Counted from the stretch's first letter, positions 15,827 to 25,701 are shown. The stretch: 42,657 nt of DNA from an uncultured Granulicella sp. (GCA_903932155.1 CAIZFH010000275.1:1-42657); one strand, 5' to 3'. The notes: generated by a model not told the origin, from the sequence alone. Translations and numbers: made by a program.

Positions 15827-16989
15827 AGGCGTCTCTACTGACAGCGCGGCGACTGATTACCGCGGATGGAGTCGTGGAGAATCCGCGTATTGCAATCGAC
15901 TCGGACGGTACCATTGATGCCATCGAAGCCGGTGAGCCCAATAACGAAGAGACCACGCTGACGACCGGATTTTTCGACATTCATGTGCATGGCGCGGCAG
16001 GGCACGACGCGATGGAAGGGACGGCAGAGGCCTTCGGCGACATTGAAGGATTTCTAGCCCGCAAAGGAGTCGCACACTTTCTTGCGACCACTGTGACCGC
16101 GCCGATCGAGCGAACGCTGCGCGCACTGGAAGGCATCGCTGACGCAATCGACGCGGCAAAAAAGGACGACGCAGTCCGCGCTGCCCAACCCGTCGGGATT
16201 CACCTTGAGGGACCGTTTCTCTCCCATGCCAAGCGCGGAGTGCATCCTGCGACGGAGCTTCAGCCGCCTTCGGTGGAACTTTTCCAGCAGTTCCAGCAGG
16301 CCGCGCGTGGGAACATTCGACTGATGACGATTGCTCCGGAGACGCAGGGTGCGCTTGAGCTGATTGAATACGCTACCAAGTCCGGCACGCGCGTAAGCCT
16401 TGGCCACTCGGACGCGACCACTGAGGAGACGCGCGCGGCCATACGGGCTGGGGGAGCCAGTGCGACCCACACCTTCAATGCAATGCGCCGGCTGGACCAT
16501 CGCGAACCCGGAATCGCCGGAGTTGTTCTGGACGCAGAGTCGCTCTACGCGGAGCTGATATGCGACGGAATCCATGTGGCGTCGGAGTTTGTGCGATTGT
16601 GGCTACGCGCCAAGGGAGAAGAGCGCGCGATCCTGGTGACCGACGGCATCTCCGCCACTGGAATGCCAGACGCCAACTACCTGCTCGGCGAGTTGGAGGT
16701 CACCGTGAAAGACGGCCGCTGCCTGTTGACCAGCGACCTGGCCAATGGCGTGGAGACTTTGGCCGGGTCGGTGCTGACGATGGATCGAGCAGTAGCAAAC
16801 GTGTGTCGCTACACTGGCTGTAGCCTTGCGACAGCGGTGCGACTGGCGAGCCGCAATCCGGCGCGTATGCTGGGTCTCAGCGAGATTGGCGAGATTGCCG
16901 TGGGCCGCCCTGCCAATTTCAACGTGTACTCGGCCGCAGGCAAGTTGCGCCAGACGATCCTGCGCGGTGAAGTGATACCAGGAGCGTAG
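15823..16989 (+). CDS. nagA: N-acetylglucosamine-6-phosphate deacetylase
   Basis: A 388-aa amidohydrolase-superfamily enzyme that converts GlcNAc-6-phosphate to glucosamine-6-phosphate and acetate in the cytoplasm. Metal and catalytic motifs are GFFDIHVHG (His54, His56), HLEGPFLS (metal Glu), SLGHSDATTEE, ATHTFNAM and the catalytic Asp in LVTDGISATG. The ATG at 15823 overlaps the upstream stop (ATGA), and the sequence beginning MKASLLTARRLI matches the usual family start. Longer in-frame extension to 15601 would overlap GH20 and is rejected. With the GH20 enzyme it forms a GlcNAc scavenging pair; no nagB or transporter is present here. It converges on rpsA with a 41-bp gap. Confidence 0.96.
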   Translation: MKASLLTARRLITADGVVENPRIAIDSDGTIDAIEAGEPNNEETTLTTGFFDIHVHGAAGHDAMEGTAEAFGDIEGFLARKGVAHFLATTVTAPIERTLRALEGIADAIDAAKKDDAVRAAQPVGIHLEGPFLSHAKRGVHPATELQPPSVELFQQFQQAARGNIRLMTIAPETQGALELIEYATKSGTRVSLGHSDATTEETRAAIRAGGASATHTFNAMRRLDHREPGIAGVVLDAESLYAELICDGIHVASEFVRLWLRAKGEERAILVTDGISATGMPDANYLLGELEVTVKDGRCLLTSDLANGVETLAGSVLTMDRAVANVCRYTGCSLATAVRLASRNPARMLGLSEIGEIAVGRPANFNVYSAAGKLRQTILRGEVIPGA

Positions 16990-17030
16990 TGGCACTCGAT
17001 CAATCTTCTTCGCACCTTCACACTCGCCGA

Positions 17031-18839
17031 TCAAACCAATTTCAGTTCGATCTTCTCGGTCTCGTGGTCCAGCTTCACAATCCGGAAGCTGCGAATCTGG
17101 CCAACACTGAGTGGCTCCGGCTGGCTACCGGCTGCTGGTGCGCCTCCCTTCCAGCGCGCGTTCAGCATCGAGGACAAGGCGGACAGGTCTAACCCGGAGG
17201 GGCTCTCCTTCTTCGCCGCTTCTGGTGTGTTTGCCGCAATGCGGCATGTGGCGCGAATCCCCTCGCCCAGCTCAACAATAGCGCCCTCCGCCGGCTGCTC
17301 TACGACGCGCCCGGAGACCACATCATTCACGTTGTGTTCCTCCAGATATTCCTTGATGCTGGTGGGCACCAGTTGCTTCATGCTGAGTTTGATCTGCCGC
17401 TTTTCTTGATCGATGGCCAGCACCTGCGCTTTGACGATCTGCCCAACTCGCAGCATGTCCTGTGGATGGTTGATGCGCCGTTCCGCAGTGATCTCGCTGA
17501 CATGGACCAGGCCTTCAACACCCTCAGCCAGTTGCACAAATGCTCCGAAGTTCATCAGGCGCGTCACCGGCCCCTCGATCGCCGAACCTACGGGAAATTT
17601 CTTTGGCGCCTCGATCCACGGATCTCCCAGCGCCTGCTTCAGTCCTAGAGCAATTCTCCGCTCTTCCTGCTTCACGGAGAGCACCACGGCCTCCACCGTG
17701 TCGCCCTGCTTCAGGATGTCACTAGGTTTGTGGATCTTCTTCACCCAGGACATCTCCGAGACATGGATGAGGCCTTCGATTCCCGGCTCCATCTCGACGA
17801 ACGCCCCGAAGTCCATGAGTCGCGTGACGGTTCCGGTGATCCGTTGGCCCACTTTGTATTTCTCCGCAGCGAAGTCCCACTTCTCCGGTTCAAGCTGTTT
17901 CAACCCAAGCGAGACACGGCGGTTCTCCGCATCGATCTTGAGGACTTTTAGTTGAAGTTCCTGGCCGATGGTCAGCACATCTTCCGGAGTATTGATGCGG
18001 CTCCATGAAATATCGCTTACATGGAGCAGGCCATCGATTCCGCCGAGATCGACGAACGCGCCGTATGTGGCAAAGCTGCGCACCGCGCCGTGGACGAGGT
18101 CGCCTTCTTTCATCTCGGAGTAGCGATCTTGTTCCTGCGCGCGCGCCAGTTCTTCGGAGATGACGCGCCGGTCCACCACGACGTCCTCGTCCGTCACATC
18201 CAGTTTGGTGATGCGGCAGGTGATCTCCTGGCCCACCAGCTTCTCCAACTCAGCGGCATCGCGCGTACCACTGCGCGATGCGGGCATAAACGCGCGCACA
18301 CCGACATCGACCGTGAGTCCGCCTTTTACTACCGCTGTCACGATGCCAACCACAGGAGTTTTCTGTGTGAACGCCTCCTCAAGAGAGGACCAGTCCGTTG
18401 GCTGTACTACCTTATGGCGCGAGAGTTCGTAGTATCGTTCGGCGTTGCGTCCCTTGACCGAGACGGGGAACTTATGACCTGCAGCGACTGCATCGGCGTT
18501 GTTCTCAAACGCACTGCGCGGTAGAATCCCCTCGGACTTGTAACCAATGTCGAGATACACACTCTCTGCGTCGAGGGATACGACGATGCCTTCTAGTCGC
18601 TTGTCTCCGCCCTCCGCCCGGTGTGAGTGCGTGTGCTCAAACTGCGCGAGCATGTCGGCAAACGATTCAGCGGGCGGTTCATCGGGAGCTTCGGCAGGAA
18701 GTTCCACGGAAGATTCAACACCCGCTTCAACGCTGTATTCTGGAGCAATTTCAGCGGTAGGTTCAGCGGCGATTTCAGTTGCGAACCCGGATTCGGATTC
18801 AACGGAGGACACAGAAGCAGGGGGATTCTCGTTTGACAT
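17031..18839 (-). CDS. rpsA: 30S ribosomal protein S1
   Basis: A 602-aa RNA-binding protein that helps the 30S subunit load mRNA. After an unusual acidic, Glu/Ala/Pro-rich N-terminal tail (about residues 1-70, with repeats such as SVEAGVESSVELPAEAPDEPPAE), S1 OB-fold repeats follow: KRLEGIVVSLDAESVYLDIG, VVGIVTAVVKGGLTVDVG, VHGAVRSFATYGAFVDLGG, ITGTVTRLMDFGAFVEMEPG and IEGPVTRLMNFGAFVQLAEG, plus a degenerate last repeat (VSGRVVEQPAEGAIVELGEG). Repeats 3-5 carry the classic GLLHVSDISW/GLIHVSEMSW motif. It lies 56 bp after the lactate permease in the same direction, so read-through from the lactate operon is possible. The cmk gene that often precedes rpsA is absent here. Confidence 0.93.
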   Translation of the reverse strand: MSNENPPASVSSVESESGFATEIAAEPTAEIAPEYSVEAGVESSVELPAEAPDEPPAESFADMLAQFEHTHSHRAEGGDKRLEGIVVSLDAESVYLDIGYKSEGILPRSAFENNADAVAAGHKFPVSVKGRNAERYYELSRHKVVQPTDWSSLEEAFTQKTPVVGIVTAVVKGGLTVDVGVRAFMPASRSGTRDAAELEKLVGQEITCRITKLDVTDEDVVVDRRVISEELARAQEQDRYSEMKEGDLVHGAVRSFATYGAFVDLGGIDGLLHVSDISWSRINTPEDVLTIGQELQLKVLKIDAENRRVSLGLKQLEPEKWDFAAEKYKVGQRITGTVTRLMDFGAFVEMEPGIEGLIHVSEMSWVKKIHKPSDILKQGDTVEAVVLSVKQEERRIALGLKQALGDPWIEAPKKFPVGSAIEGPVTRLMNFGAFVQLAEGVEGLVHVSEITAERRINHPQDMLRVGQIVKAQVLAIDQEKRQIKLSMKQLVPTSIKEYLEEHNVNDVVSGRVVEQPAEGAIVELGEGIRATCRIAANTPEAAKKESPSGLDLSALSSMLNARWKGGAPAAGSQPEPLSVGQIRSFRIVKLDHETEKIELKLV

Positions 18840-18895
18840 GATGGTGTATCTACCATTTTGTCACGAGAGGCCTCTACGCAGACCGGTATCTTTCC

Positions 18896-20542
18896 TCAGT
18901 TACCTGGAATCATCCAGGTCAGGACGTAAGCCTGTAGCGTGGTGATGACTCCTACCAGACCGGCAAGCAACAAGCTGTGCTTGAGGGTAAACCGGAACAG
19001 GTCGGATTCGTGTCCCACCAGACCGACCGCGCCAGTGGCAACCGCGATAGACTGCGGAGAGATCATCTTGCCCGTAACACCGCCGCTGGAATTGGCCGCC
19101 ACCATCAATGTATTGCTGACCCCAATCTGATGTGCCGTGTTGGCCTGCAAATTGCAGAAGAGAGCGTTGGATGATGTGTCCGATCCGGTAAGGAAGACAC
19201 CGATCCATCCAAGAAATGGCGAGAAGAATGGAAAGGCCACGCCTGTCGCAGCCAGCAGCAACGCCAGGGTTGCGGACAAGCCGGAATAGTTGGCTATATA
19301 GGCGAAGGCCAGCACCATGCCGATGGTGAAGATCGGCAGTTTCAGGTCGTTCAAAGTGCTGCCGAAGGTCTTAATCGCATCCATTGGCTTCATGCGCAGC
19401 AGCAAGATGCTGACCAGGGCCGCGAGCATAATTGCGGTACCGGTAGCCGATAACCAGTTGAACGTGTAGACCGATCCGTAGGGAGTAGGCGCATTGACGA
19501 TTGGCGGTACTTTGATCACCAGCCTGTCGAGCATGGGCACGGGTGAGTTGATGATGGTCCAAGCCAGATTGCCTCCTTTGGCGAAGAGTACGGTAAAGGG
19601 TTTGATCGACCATACGGTAACGAAGATCGTCAAAACGGCAAAAGGCGACCACGCCTTGGCCACTTGTCCGGGCGTGTGGTTTGTTGCTTTGATTCTCACT
19701 TCCTGGCCAGGGAAACGGAAGATATTCTTTGGCTTCCAGAACTTGAGAAACAGCGTAAGCGAGAGCAGGCTTACCAGAGCTGAGGTGACATCTGGCAATT
19801 GCGGGCCGATAAAGTTGGAAGTTAAATACTGTGTTGCAGCGAAGCTTCCACCACAAACCAGAATCGCAGGCCAGGTTTCCTTCACGCCACGCCAGCCATC
19901 CATGATAGCGATGATCCAGAAGGGGATAATAAAGGAGAGCAGGGGCAGTTGGCGGCCAACCATTGCGCCGATTTTGAACGGATCAATGCCTGTGACCTGC
20001 CCCGCAACGATCATAGGAATTCCCATTGCGCCGAAGGCCACTGGCGCAGTATTGGCGATGAGGCAGAGGCCCGCGGCATAAAGCGGGTTGAAACCCAGAC
20101 CGGCCAGCAGAGCGGCGGTAATTGCCACGGGAGCGCCAAAGCCAGCCGCTCCCTCCAGAAACGCTCCAAATGAGAAGCCAACCATCAGCATCTGCAAGCG
20201 TTGATCTTCGGTGACGGAGACCACCGAGGCGCGGATGACCTCGAACTGCCCGGTTCTGACGGTAATTTTGTATAGGAATACGGCTGTGATGATAATCCAG
20301 GCAATCGGCCACAATCCGAAGAGAAACCCATCTCCAGCGGCTGCCAGCGCCATTTTCAAGGGCATCTTGTAGAAGAAGATCGACACCATGAGGGCGAGGA
20401 TGACGGTCAGCGTGCCGGCTAGATGCCCCTTCATACGCAGTACTGTCAGGGCGACAAAGAAGAAAAGGATCGGGAGCGCCGCGATCAGCGAAGAAAGCCA
20501 GATGTTGCCCAGTGGATCGTATACCTGCTGCCAGGTTTGCAA
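18896..20542 (-). CDS. lldP: L-lactate/glycolate permease, LldP family
   Basis: A 548-aa inner-membrane transporter with about 13-14 hydrophobic segments, importing lactate (and probably glycolate) with protons. Family signatures include [40 protein letters not shown] and [17 protein letters not shown]. The start codon is TTG at 20542, supported by AAAGGA seven bases upstream and by the typical N-terminus W-x-Q-x-YDPLGN. It lies 66 bp after the FAD/Fe-S dehydrogenase gene, matching the Shewanella-type arrangement of D-lactate dehydrogenase beside LldP. Length is normal. Confidence 0.95.
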   Translation of the reverse strand: MQTWQQVYDPLGNIWLSSLIAALPILFFFVALTVLRMKGHLAGTLTVILALMVSIFFYKMPLKMALAAAGDGFLFGLWPIAWIIITAVFLYKITVRTGQFEVIRASVVSVTEDQRLQMLMVGFSFGAFLEGAAGFGAPVAITAALLAGLGFNPLYAAGLCLIANTAPVAFGAMGIPMIVAGQVTGIDPFKIGAMVGRQLPLLSFIIPFWIIAIMDGWRGVKETWPAILVCGGSFAATQYLTSNFIGPQLPDVTSALVSLLSLTLFLKFWKPKNIFRFPGQEVRIKATNHTPGQVAKAWSPFAVLTIFVTVWSIKPFTVLFAKGGNLAWTIINSPVPMLDRLVIKVPPIVNAPTPYGSVYTFNWLSATGTAIMLAALVSILLLRMKPMDAIKTFGSTLNDLKLPIFTIGMVLAFAYIANYSGLSATLALLLAATGVAFPFFSPFLGWIGVFLTGSDTSSNALFCNLQANTAHQIGVSNTLMVAANSSGGVTGKMISPQSIAVATGAVGLVGHESDLFRFTLKHSLLLAGLVGVITTLQAYVLTWMIPGN

Positions 20543-20608
20543 GGGGAAATCCTTTCTAGAGGATAGTAATCATACTGATTAGGTTCTGTGTGAATTTTCG
20601 GTTAACGG

Positions 20609-23386
20609 TCAGCATATCTCCATCGCCTCCACCCGGCTGCATTCTTCCAGCAGATAGGCGATAGAGTGGTAGGGACGCCCGGTTTCGGCTGTGAGTCCAA
20701 TCTCGCATGTGCGATTTGTGGAGACGCCCTCGCAGCATTGGGACGGCAGGGCTTCATGAATCTTGCGCAGGGCGTGCGTGGTGAGTTCCGGGACGACGAA
20801 GCCGCGGTCGCCGGCAAATCCGCAGCATAGAACACCGGACGGTTCGACGACCTGCTCCACGCAGGCCGCAATTAACACACGCAACTTGGCCTCTGAACCG
20901 GATCGGCGCACACTGCAATTGATGTGCAACGCAACTGGCCCCTGCTTGCGCTTAATGCGCAGGCGGGGCAGAAGCGCATCGTGAGCAAATTCGTGGAAGT
21001 CGAAGATTTGCAAACCGCCGACGAGTTGATGTTTCATGCGCGCCGAACAGGTGCTGGCGTCCAAAATCACGGGATAGAAGCCACCATGGCCATCGTCGGC
21101 CGCCTTCAGCAATGCTTCGGTGGCGGCATCGGCCATCTCGTCGGCGGCATTGGCCATGCCTTTGCTCTCCAGTATCTGGCCGCAACAGAGCTTGTCGAAA
21201 CCATAGGGCAGACGGGGCGCGTATCCGGCACGAACCAGTAGCTCCATAACAACCTGAGAGAGCGATGCTTCCTGCGCGCTGTTTGCGCCGAATATACGGC
21301 CTCCGCAGGCGGGCAGATAGACGACAGGATCGCCCGCGCCTCTATATGCGGTTGGCAGTTTAGCGGCACGCGGCATGCCACGCTTCCAAGCGCCTCTGGT
21401 GACGGCGGTGAGTGCACCATCTCCTACTATGCTGGCGGCAGCATGGCCGATGGCAAGACCAGCTCGCGCCGTAGTCGCGAGCAACCCGAAGTTTTCTGCT
21501 GTCCACTCCCCTAAGCGGAGCGAAGCAGTACCCAGATTGCGCCCGCGCAGAAGACGCGTCAGATCGCCAGTGTCGATCGTGACCGGACAGGCGGTGGAAC
21601 AGAGGCCGCAACCAGCGCAGGTATCGAGGCTGTTGTAGACGAAAGCCGCTTCGACTTCGCTGGCACTTTCGCCAGCCGCAGTCCGGCGCGATAGTTCGCG
21701 CCAACTGACGATGCGCTGGCGCGGCGAAAATGTCAGCCCATGCGACGGACAAAGCGATTCGCAGAAGCCGCATTCGATGCAACGGTCGACGAGCTCGTCG
21801 GCAGCCGGCATTGGCTTGAAGTTCTTGAGGTGGACCTGAGGATCGTCGTTGAGAAGGACACCTGGATTCAGGAGATTGTTCGGATCGAATAGCGCCTTTA
21901 TGCGACGCATGAGGTCGGTGGCCTGGCGCCCCCACTCCATCTCGACGAAGGGCGCCATGTTGCGACCGGTGCCGTGTTCGGCCTTGAGCGAGCCATCGTA
22001 CTTGTCGACGACGAGGTGGCAAACGTCTTCAGTGAAGCGCGCGTAACGGTCGACCTCCGCGGTAGAGGAGAAATCCTGGGTAAAGACGAAGTGCAGGTTG
22101 CCCTCCAACGCATGACCAAAGATGATGCCCTCGCTGTAGCCGTGATGCCGCAGAAGAGCCTGCAGGTCCAGCGTCGCGGCGGCCAGTGAATCGACTGGAA
22201 AAGCTACGTCCTCGATAATGACGGTAGTTCCGGCACGGCGCATGGCTCCAACAGAGGGGAAGGCGCCTTTACGAACCATCCAGTACATCTCGCACGTGGC
22301 GGGATCCGTGGAGAACACAGCGGGTTCGACGGTGGCGATGCCGGACAGCGCTGTCAGCGCGACGCCTATGCGTTGTTGCAAGAGTACAGGTTCTCCGGCA
22401 CGCACCTCAATCAACAAGGCAGCCGCTTCGTCGCTCAACGTACGCATTATTAACGGGAGTCCGGGCTTGTCCTGCACCGAGCGCAGTGTTGGCCGGTCGA
22501 GTAGTTCGACCGCAGAGACAGGGTGTGGTTTGAGTCGAATTACGGCCTGGCAAGCAGTTTCGATAGTTGGGAAGAATACCAGCGCGCTGGCCTTGCAGGG
22601 ATCCTCGACGACGGTGCGGAGAGTGATACGAGAGAGGAAGCCAAGCGTGCCCTCCGAACCAATCATCAGGTGGGCGAGGATATCGATCGGGTCAACGTAA
22701 TCGATCAGTGCGTTGAGGCTATAGCCGGTTGTGTTCTTGATCTTGTACTTGTGACGAATGCGAGCAGACAGCGTTGCATCGCAGCGGGTGGCAACGCCAA
22801 GTTGCTCCAATTCGCCCAGCAATGACGCGTGGATCTGGCGAAAGGCGACGACGCTGGCCTCGTCCTCGGTGTCGAGCAGCGAACCATCGGCCAGCACCAC
22901 GCGCAGGCCAACCAGAGTGCGATAGCTGTTCTGCGCGGTGCCGCAACACATTCCTGAGGCATTATTGGCTGCGATGCCCCCGATCTTGCAGGCATTAATA
23001 GAGGCGGGGTCAGGACCTATCTTGCGTCCGAACTTGGCGAGGCGGGCATTCACTTCGCCGCCGATGATGCCAGGACCAAGCCGGACAGTTGCGGCATCGG
23101 GCGAGATCTCGCAGGTCGCGAAGCTATCGCCGATCAATGCCAGAACGCTATCCGTGATCGCCTGGCCGGAGAGGCTTGTCCCGGCCGCGCGAAACGTGAC
23201 TGTTCGTCCTTGCTCCTGTGCTACGCGCAGCAAAGCCTGCACTTGCTGCTCGTCTTCGACTACCGCAACCACTTCGGGAATCATGCGGTAGAAGCTGGCA
23301 TCCGTGCCATACGCAAGGCGGCGCAGCGGGTCGGTGATCACCTGTCGCTGCGGCAGAATACGTGAGAGTGCTTTGACGATGCTCAT
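20609..23386 (-). CDS. FAD/4Fe-4S D-lactate dehydrogenase (Dld-II type)
   Basis: A 925-aa three-part oxidoreductase. Residues about 35-260 are an FAD-binding (PCMH/GlcD-like) domain (TFRAAGTSLSGQA, IGSEGTLGFLSRITLR). The FAD-oxidase C-terminal domain reaches about 510 (HALEGNLHF, KAEHGTGRNMAPF). A ferredoxin-like segment carries two 4Fe-4S motifs (CIECGFCESLCP 536-547 and CAGCGLCSTACP 590-601), and a C-terminal CCG domain has LCCGQI and VLCCGFAGDRG. This matches Shewanella Dld-II, a membrane-associated quinone-linked D-lactate oxidase, and more distantly YdiJ (D-2-hydroxyglutarate). The neighbouring lactate permease supports D-lactate as substrate. It is 44 bp downstream of cutA. Electrons should go to the quinone pool. 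Confidence 0.9.
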   Translation of the reverse strand: MSIVKALSRILPQRQVITDPLRRLAYGTDASFYRMIPEVVAVVEDEQQVQALLRVAQEQGRTVTFRAAGTSLSGQAITDSVLALIGDSFATCEISPDAATVRLGPGIIGGEVNARLAKFGRKIGPDPASINACKIGGIAANNASGMCCGTAQNSYRTLVGLRVVLADGSLLDTEDEASVVAFRQIHASLLGELEQLGVATRCDATLSARIRHKYKIKNTTGYSLNALIDYVDPIDILAHLMIGSEGTLGFLSRITLRTVVEDPCKASALVFFPTIETACQAVIRLKPHPVSAVELLDRPTLRSVQDKPGLPLIMRTLSDEAAALLIEVRAGEPVLLQQRIGVALTALSGIATVEPAVFSTDPATCEMYWMVRKGAFPSVGAMRRAGTTVIIEDVAFPVDSLAAATLDLQALLRHHGYSEGIIFGHALEGNLHFVFTQDFSSTAEVDRYARFTEDVCHLVVDKYDGSLKAEHGTGRNMAPFVEMEWGRQATDLMRRIKALFDPNNLLNPGVLLNDDPQVHLKNFKPMPAADELVDRCIECGFCESLCPSHGLTFSPRQRIVSWRELSRRTAAGESASEVEAAFVYNSLDTCAGCGLCSTACPVTIDTGDLTRLLRGRNLGTASLRLGEWTAENFGLLATTARAGLAIGHAAASIVGDGALTAVTRGAWKRGMPRAAKLPTAYRGAGDPVVYLPACGGRIFGANSAQEASLSQVVMELLVRAGYAPRLPYGFDKLCCGQILESKGMANAADEMADAATEALLKAADDGHGGFYPVILDASTCSARMKHQLVGGLQIFDFHEFAHDALLPRLRIKRKQGPVALHINCSVRRSGSEAKLRVLIAACVEQVVEPSGVLCCGFAGDRGFVVPELTTHALRKIHEALPSQCCEGVSTNRTCEIGLTAETGRPYHSIAYLLEECSRVEAMEIC

Positions 23387-23430
23387 CGATTTTGGCAGTG
23401 TACTCCTGCTAGATGCTGCGAGACAGCAAA

Positions 23431-23766
23431 TTAGACCGGGCGCAGCGAGTCAAGCAGCCAGTCGAGATAGCGGTGGCTGGCGGATTCAACATCGAGGACG
23501 AGGAACTCCGGTGTCTGGTAGCTGTGCAACTGATGCAGCCGCGCCTCAAGGGCGGCGATTTGATCTGGGGTGGTCTTGAGCATGAGGATGGATTCCGTGG
23601 CGGACTCGACCTGTCCCTGCCAATGGTAGATGGACTGGGCGGCGGGAATCCATGTGGCGCAGGCGGCCAGCCGTTCCTCCACCAGAGCGCGAGCGATGCG
23701 TGCTGCCTCTTCGGGACTGGACGCGGCGGTAAGGATGACGCGTATTGGCGGATTGAGTTCTGGCAT
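23431..23766 (-). CDS. cutA: CutA-like divalent-cation tolerance protein
   Basis: A 111-aa cytoplasmic protein of the trimeric CutA family, linked to copper and divalent-cation tolerance though its biochemical role is unsettled. Signatures: VILTAASSPEEAARIARALVEERLAACATW, IPAAQSIYHWQGQV, and LHSYQTPEFLVLDV. The ATG at 23766 has GGGAG nine bases upstream and begins at the conserved domain; an in-frame extension to 23892 adds an unconserved tail. It is the first gene of a minus-strand run into dehydrogenase and permease. Confidence 0.93.
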   Translation of the reverse strand: MPELNPPIRVILTAASSPEEAARIARALVEERLAACATWIPAAQSIYHWQGQVESATESILMLKTTPDQIAALEARLHQLHSYQTPEFLVLDVESASHRYLDWLLDSLRPV

Positions 23767-23984
23767 AGCGCGCTCCCAACGACAGTGTACGAGATGACCG
23801 ATGCGATCGTCTGGATCATATATTTGCAGAGAAATACTTACGAGTTTGTATAGTTGCTGCGCTTCCCATAGCTGCGGTATAGCATCTATCATCTAGCGTG
23901 CTACGGGGCGTGCATGACTCCGCGCCGAGCTGCGGGCGACAAATTTTGTCGCCTGGGAAATACATAGACAGGGGGCTATTCGCC

Positions 23985-25442
23985 ATGGGTGCAACTGCGG
24001 CAAGTATTCAACGCTACGAGATGCTGATTGACGGTGAATTTGTATCATCTTCCAAGATGCTTCAAGTAGTAAACCCTGCAACTGAAGAGGTGATCTCGGA
24101 GTTCCCTGACTGCACAGTGGAGGACGTTAACCGGGCAGTACTTGCTGCCGAGGCGGCGCAGAAGAGTTGGGCCGCGCTGCCGGCGATCCAGCGGGCGGGC
24201 TATTTGCGTGAGATTGCCACGCTGGTTCGCGCTAACCGCGAAGCTCTGGCCCGCGTCATCACGGAGGAGCAGGGCAAGATTCTGTCGCTGGCGCAGGTGG
24301 AGGTGGACTTCTCCGCCGACTACCTGGATTACATGGCGGAGTTTGCCCGGCGCTACGAGGGCGAGATCATCCAAAGCGACCGCCCCGGCGAAAACATCCT
24401 GCTGTACAAGATGCCGATCGGCGTGATCGCAGGCATTCTTCCATGGAACTTTCCTTTCTTCCTGATCGTGCGCAAGATGGCGCCAGCGCTGGTGACGGGT
24501 AATACCATCGTCATCAAGCCAAGCAGCGAGACGCCCAACAACGCTTTCGAGTTTGCGCGGCTGGTGGCACAGTCGTCGCTTCCCAAGGGCGTCTTCAATC
24601 TCGTCTCCGGCTTCGGAACAGTAGCAGGCCAGGCGCTGGCCGGACATCCCAAGGTAGGCATGGTCAGCATGACGGGCAGCGTGCGGGGTGGTGTCGGCGT
24701 GATGCATGCCGCGGCGGACAACGTGACCAAAGTCTCGCTGGAGCTGGGCGGCAAAGCGCCGGCGATCGTGATGGGCGACGCGGACATCGACCTGGCCGTG
24801 AACGCCATTCGCGCCTCTCGCATCATCAACACAGGGCAGGTGTGCAACTGCGCTGAGCGAGTGTATGTGCACGCATCCGTCGCGAAGGAATTCATCGCAA
24901 AGATGACGGCGGCGATGCAGCAGACGGTGACCGGCGATCCCTTTGCCGCGGACACGGAGATGGGACCGATGGTGAGCAAGCGGCAGCGCGAGCTGGTGCA
25001 TGAGGCCGTGCAGCAGGCGGTGAAGGACGGTGCCAAGCTGGAATGCGGCGGCAACTTCGCCAGCGGCAAGGGCTACTTCTACCAGGCCACGGTGCTGACC
25101 GGATGCCGCCAGGAGACCGGCATTATGCAGCAGGAGATCTTTGGGCCGGTGATGCCGATCGCCACCTTCGAGACGCTGGATGAGGCCATCGGCTATGCCA
25201 ATGATTGCGAGTTCGGGCTGACCTCGTCCATCTACACACGCAGCCTGGATGTGGCTATGCGCGCCTGTAACGAGCTGAAGTTCGGCGAGACGTACGTGAA
25301 CCGCGAGAACTTCGAGGCCATGCAGGGCTTCCACGCGGGATGGCGCAAGTCCGGCATCGGCGGCGCAGACGGCAAACATGGGCTGGAGGAGTATCTACAG
25401 ACCCACGTTGTGTACATGAACTACGACCTGAAGAAGCAGTAG
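23985..25442 (+). CDS. aldA: Lactaldehyde/glycolaldehyde dehydrogenase (AldA type)
   Basis: A 485-aa NAD-dependent aldehyde dehydrogenase that oxidises L-lactaldehyde to L-lactate (and glycolaldehyde to glycolate). Long stretches match the E. coli AldA pattern: ARRYEGEIIQSDRPGENILL, PIGVIAGILPWNFPFFLI, VSLELGGKAPAIVM (general-base Glu) and NTGQVCNCAERVYV (catalytic Cys). The tail FEAMQGFHAGWRKSGIGGADGKHG is highly characteristic. The ATG at 23985 follows GGGGG; an upstream extension to 23898 is unconserved. It is divergent from cutA-dehydrogenase-permease (218 bp between). Its product lactate is the substrate of the opposite operon, giving a fucose/rhamnose-to-lactate-to-pyruvate logic. Confidence 0.95.
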   Translation: MGATAASIQRYEMLIDGEFVSSSKMLQVVNPATEEVISEFPDCTVEDVNRAVLAAEAAQKSWAALPAIQRAGYLREIATLVRANREALARVITEEQGKILSLAQVEVDFSADYLDYMAEFARRYEGEIIQSDRPGENILLYKMPIGVIAGILPWNFPFFLIVRKMAPALVTGNTIVIKPSSETPNNAFEFARLVAQSSLPKGVFNLVSGFGTVAGQALAGHPKVGMVSMTGSVRGGVGVMHAAADNVTKVSLELGGKAPAIVMGDADIDLAVNAIRASRIINTGQVCNCAERVYVHASVAKEFIAKMTAAMQQTVTGDPFAADTEMGPMVSKRQRELVHEAVQQAVKDGAKLECGGNFASGKGYFYQATVLTGCRQETGIMQQEIFGPVMPIATFETLDEAIGYANDCEFGLTSSIYTRSLDVAMRACNELKFGETYVNRENFEAMQGFHAGWRKSGIGGADGKHGLEEYLQTHVVYMNYDLKKQ

Positions 25443-25449
25443 AGGTAGA

Positions 25450-25505
25450 GGTGCCTGGTACCTGGTACCTGGTACCTGGTGCTAGGTTCTAGGTGCTAGG
25501 TACAG
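25450..25505. repeat. Heptamer tandem array, eight 7-bp units
   Basis: Eight consecutive units: GGTGCCT, GGTACCT three times, GGTGCTA, GGTTCTA, GGTGCTA, GGTACAG. It starts seven bases after the aldA stop. The graded change from CCT to CTA endings suggests slippage with drift. A period of seven is not codon-compatible, and the location is non-coding. Confidence 0.9.
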
Positions 25506-25701
25506 GGAAAGCAACACTTTTATCGATACAAGTACCCTTTCCTCTCCCCTCCCCCCTCCCCCGGGTATTCTGGGGTGAACTCGTTTTGAATGAGCAACTT
25601 GCAGGATTGATCACGCTGCAAGATAAACATTCTAGGTTAGTTACTCGCAAAATATTCTGAATCAACGACTTGCGGATTTAGCAACCGGCGATCTGTAGAC
25701 G

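Noticed and set aside
24045-25379. 444-codon minus-strand ORF opposite aldA
   Set aside because: His/Ala/Arg-rich antisense shadow; aldA is certain.
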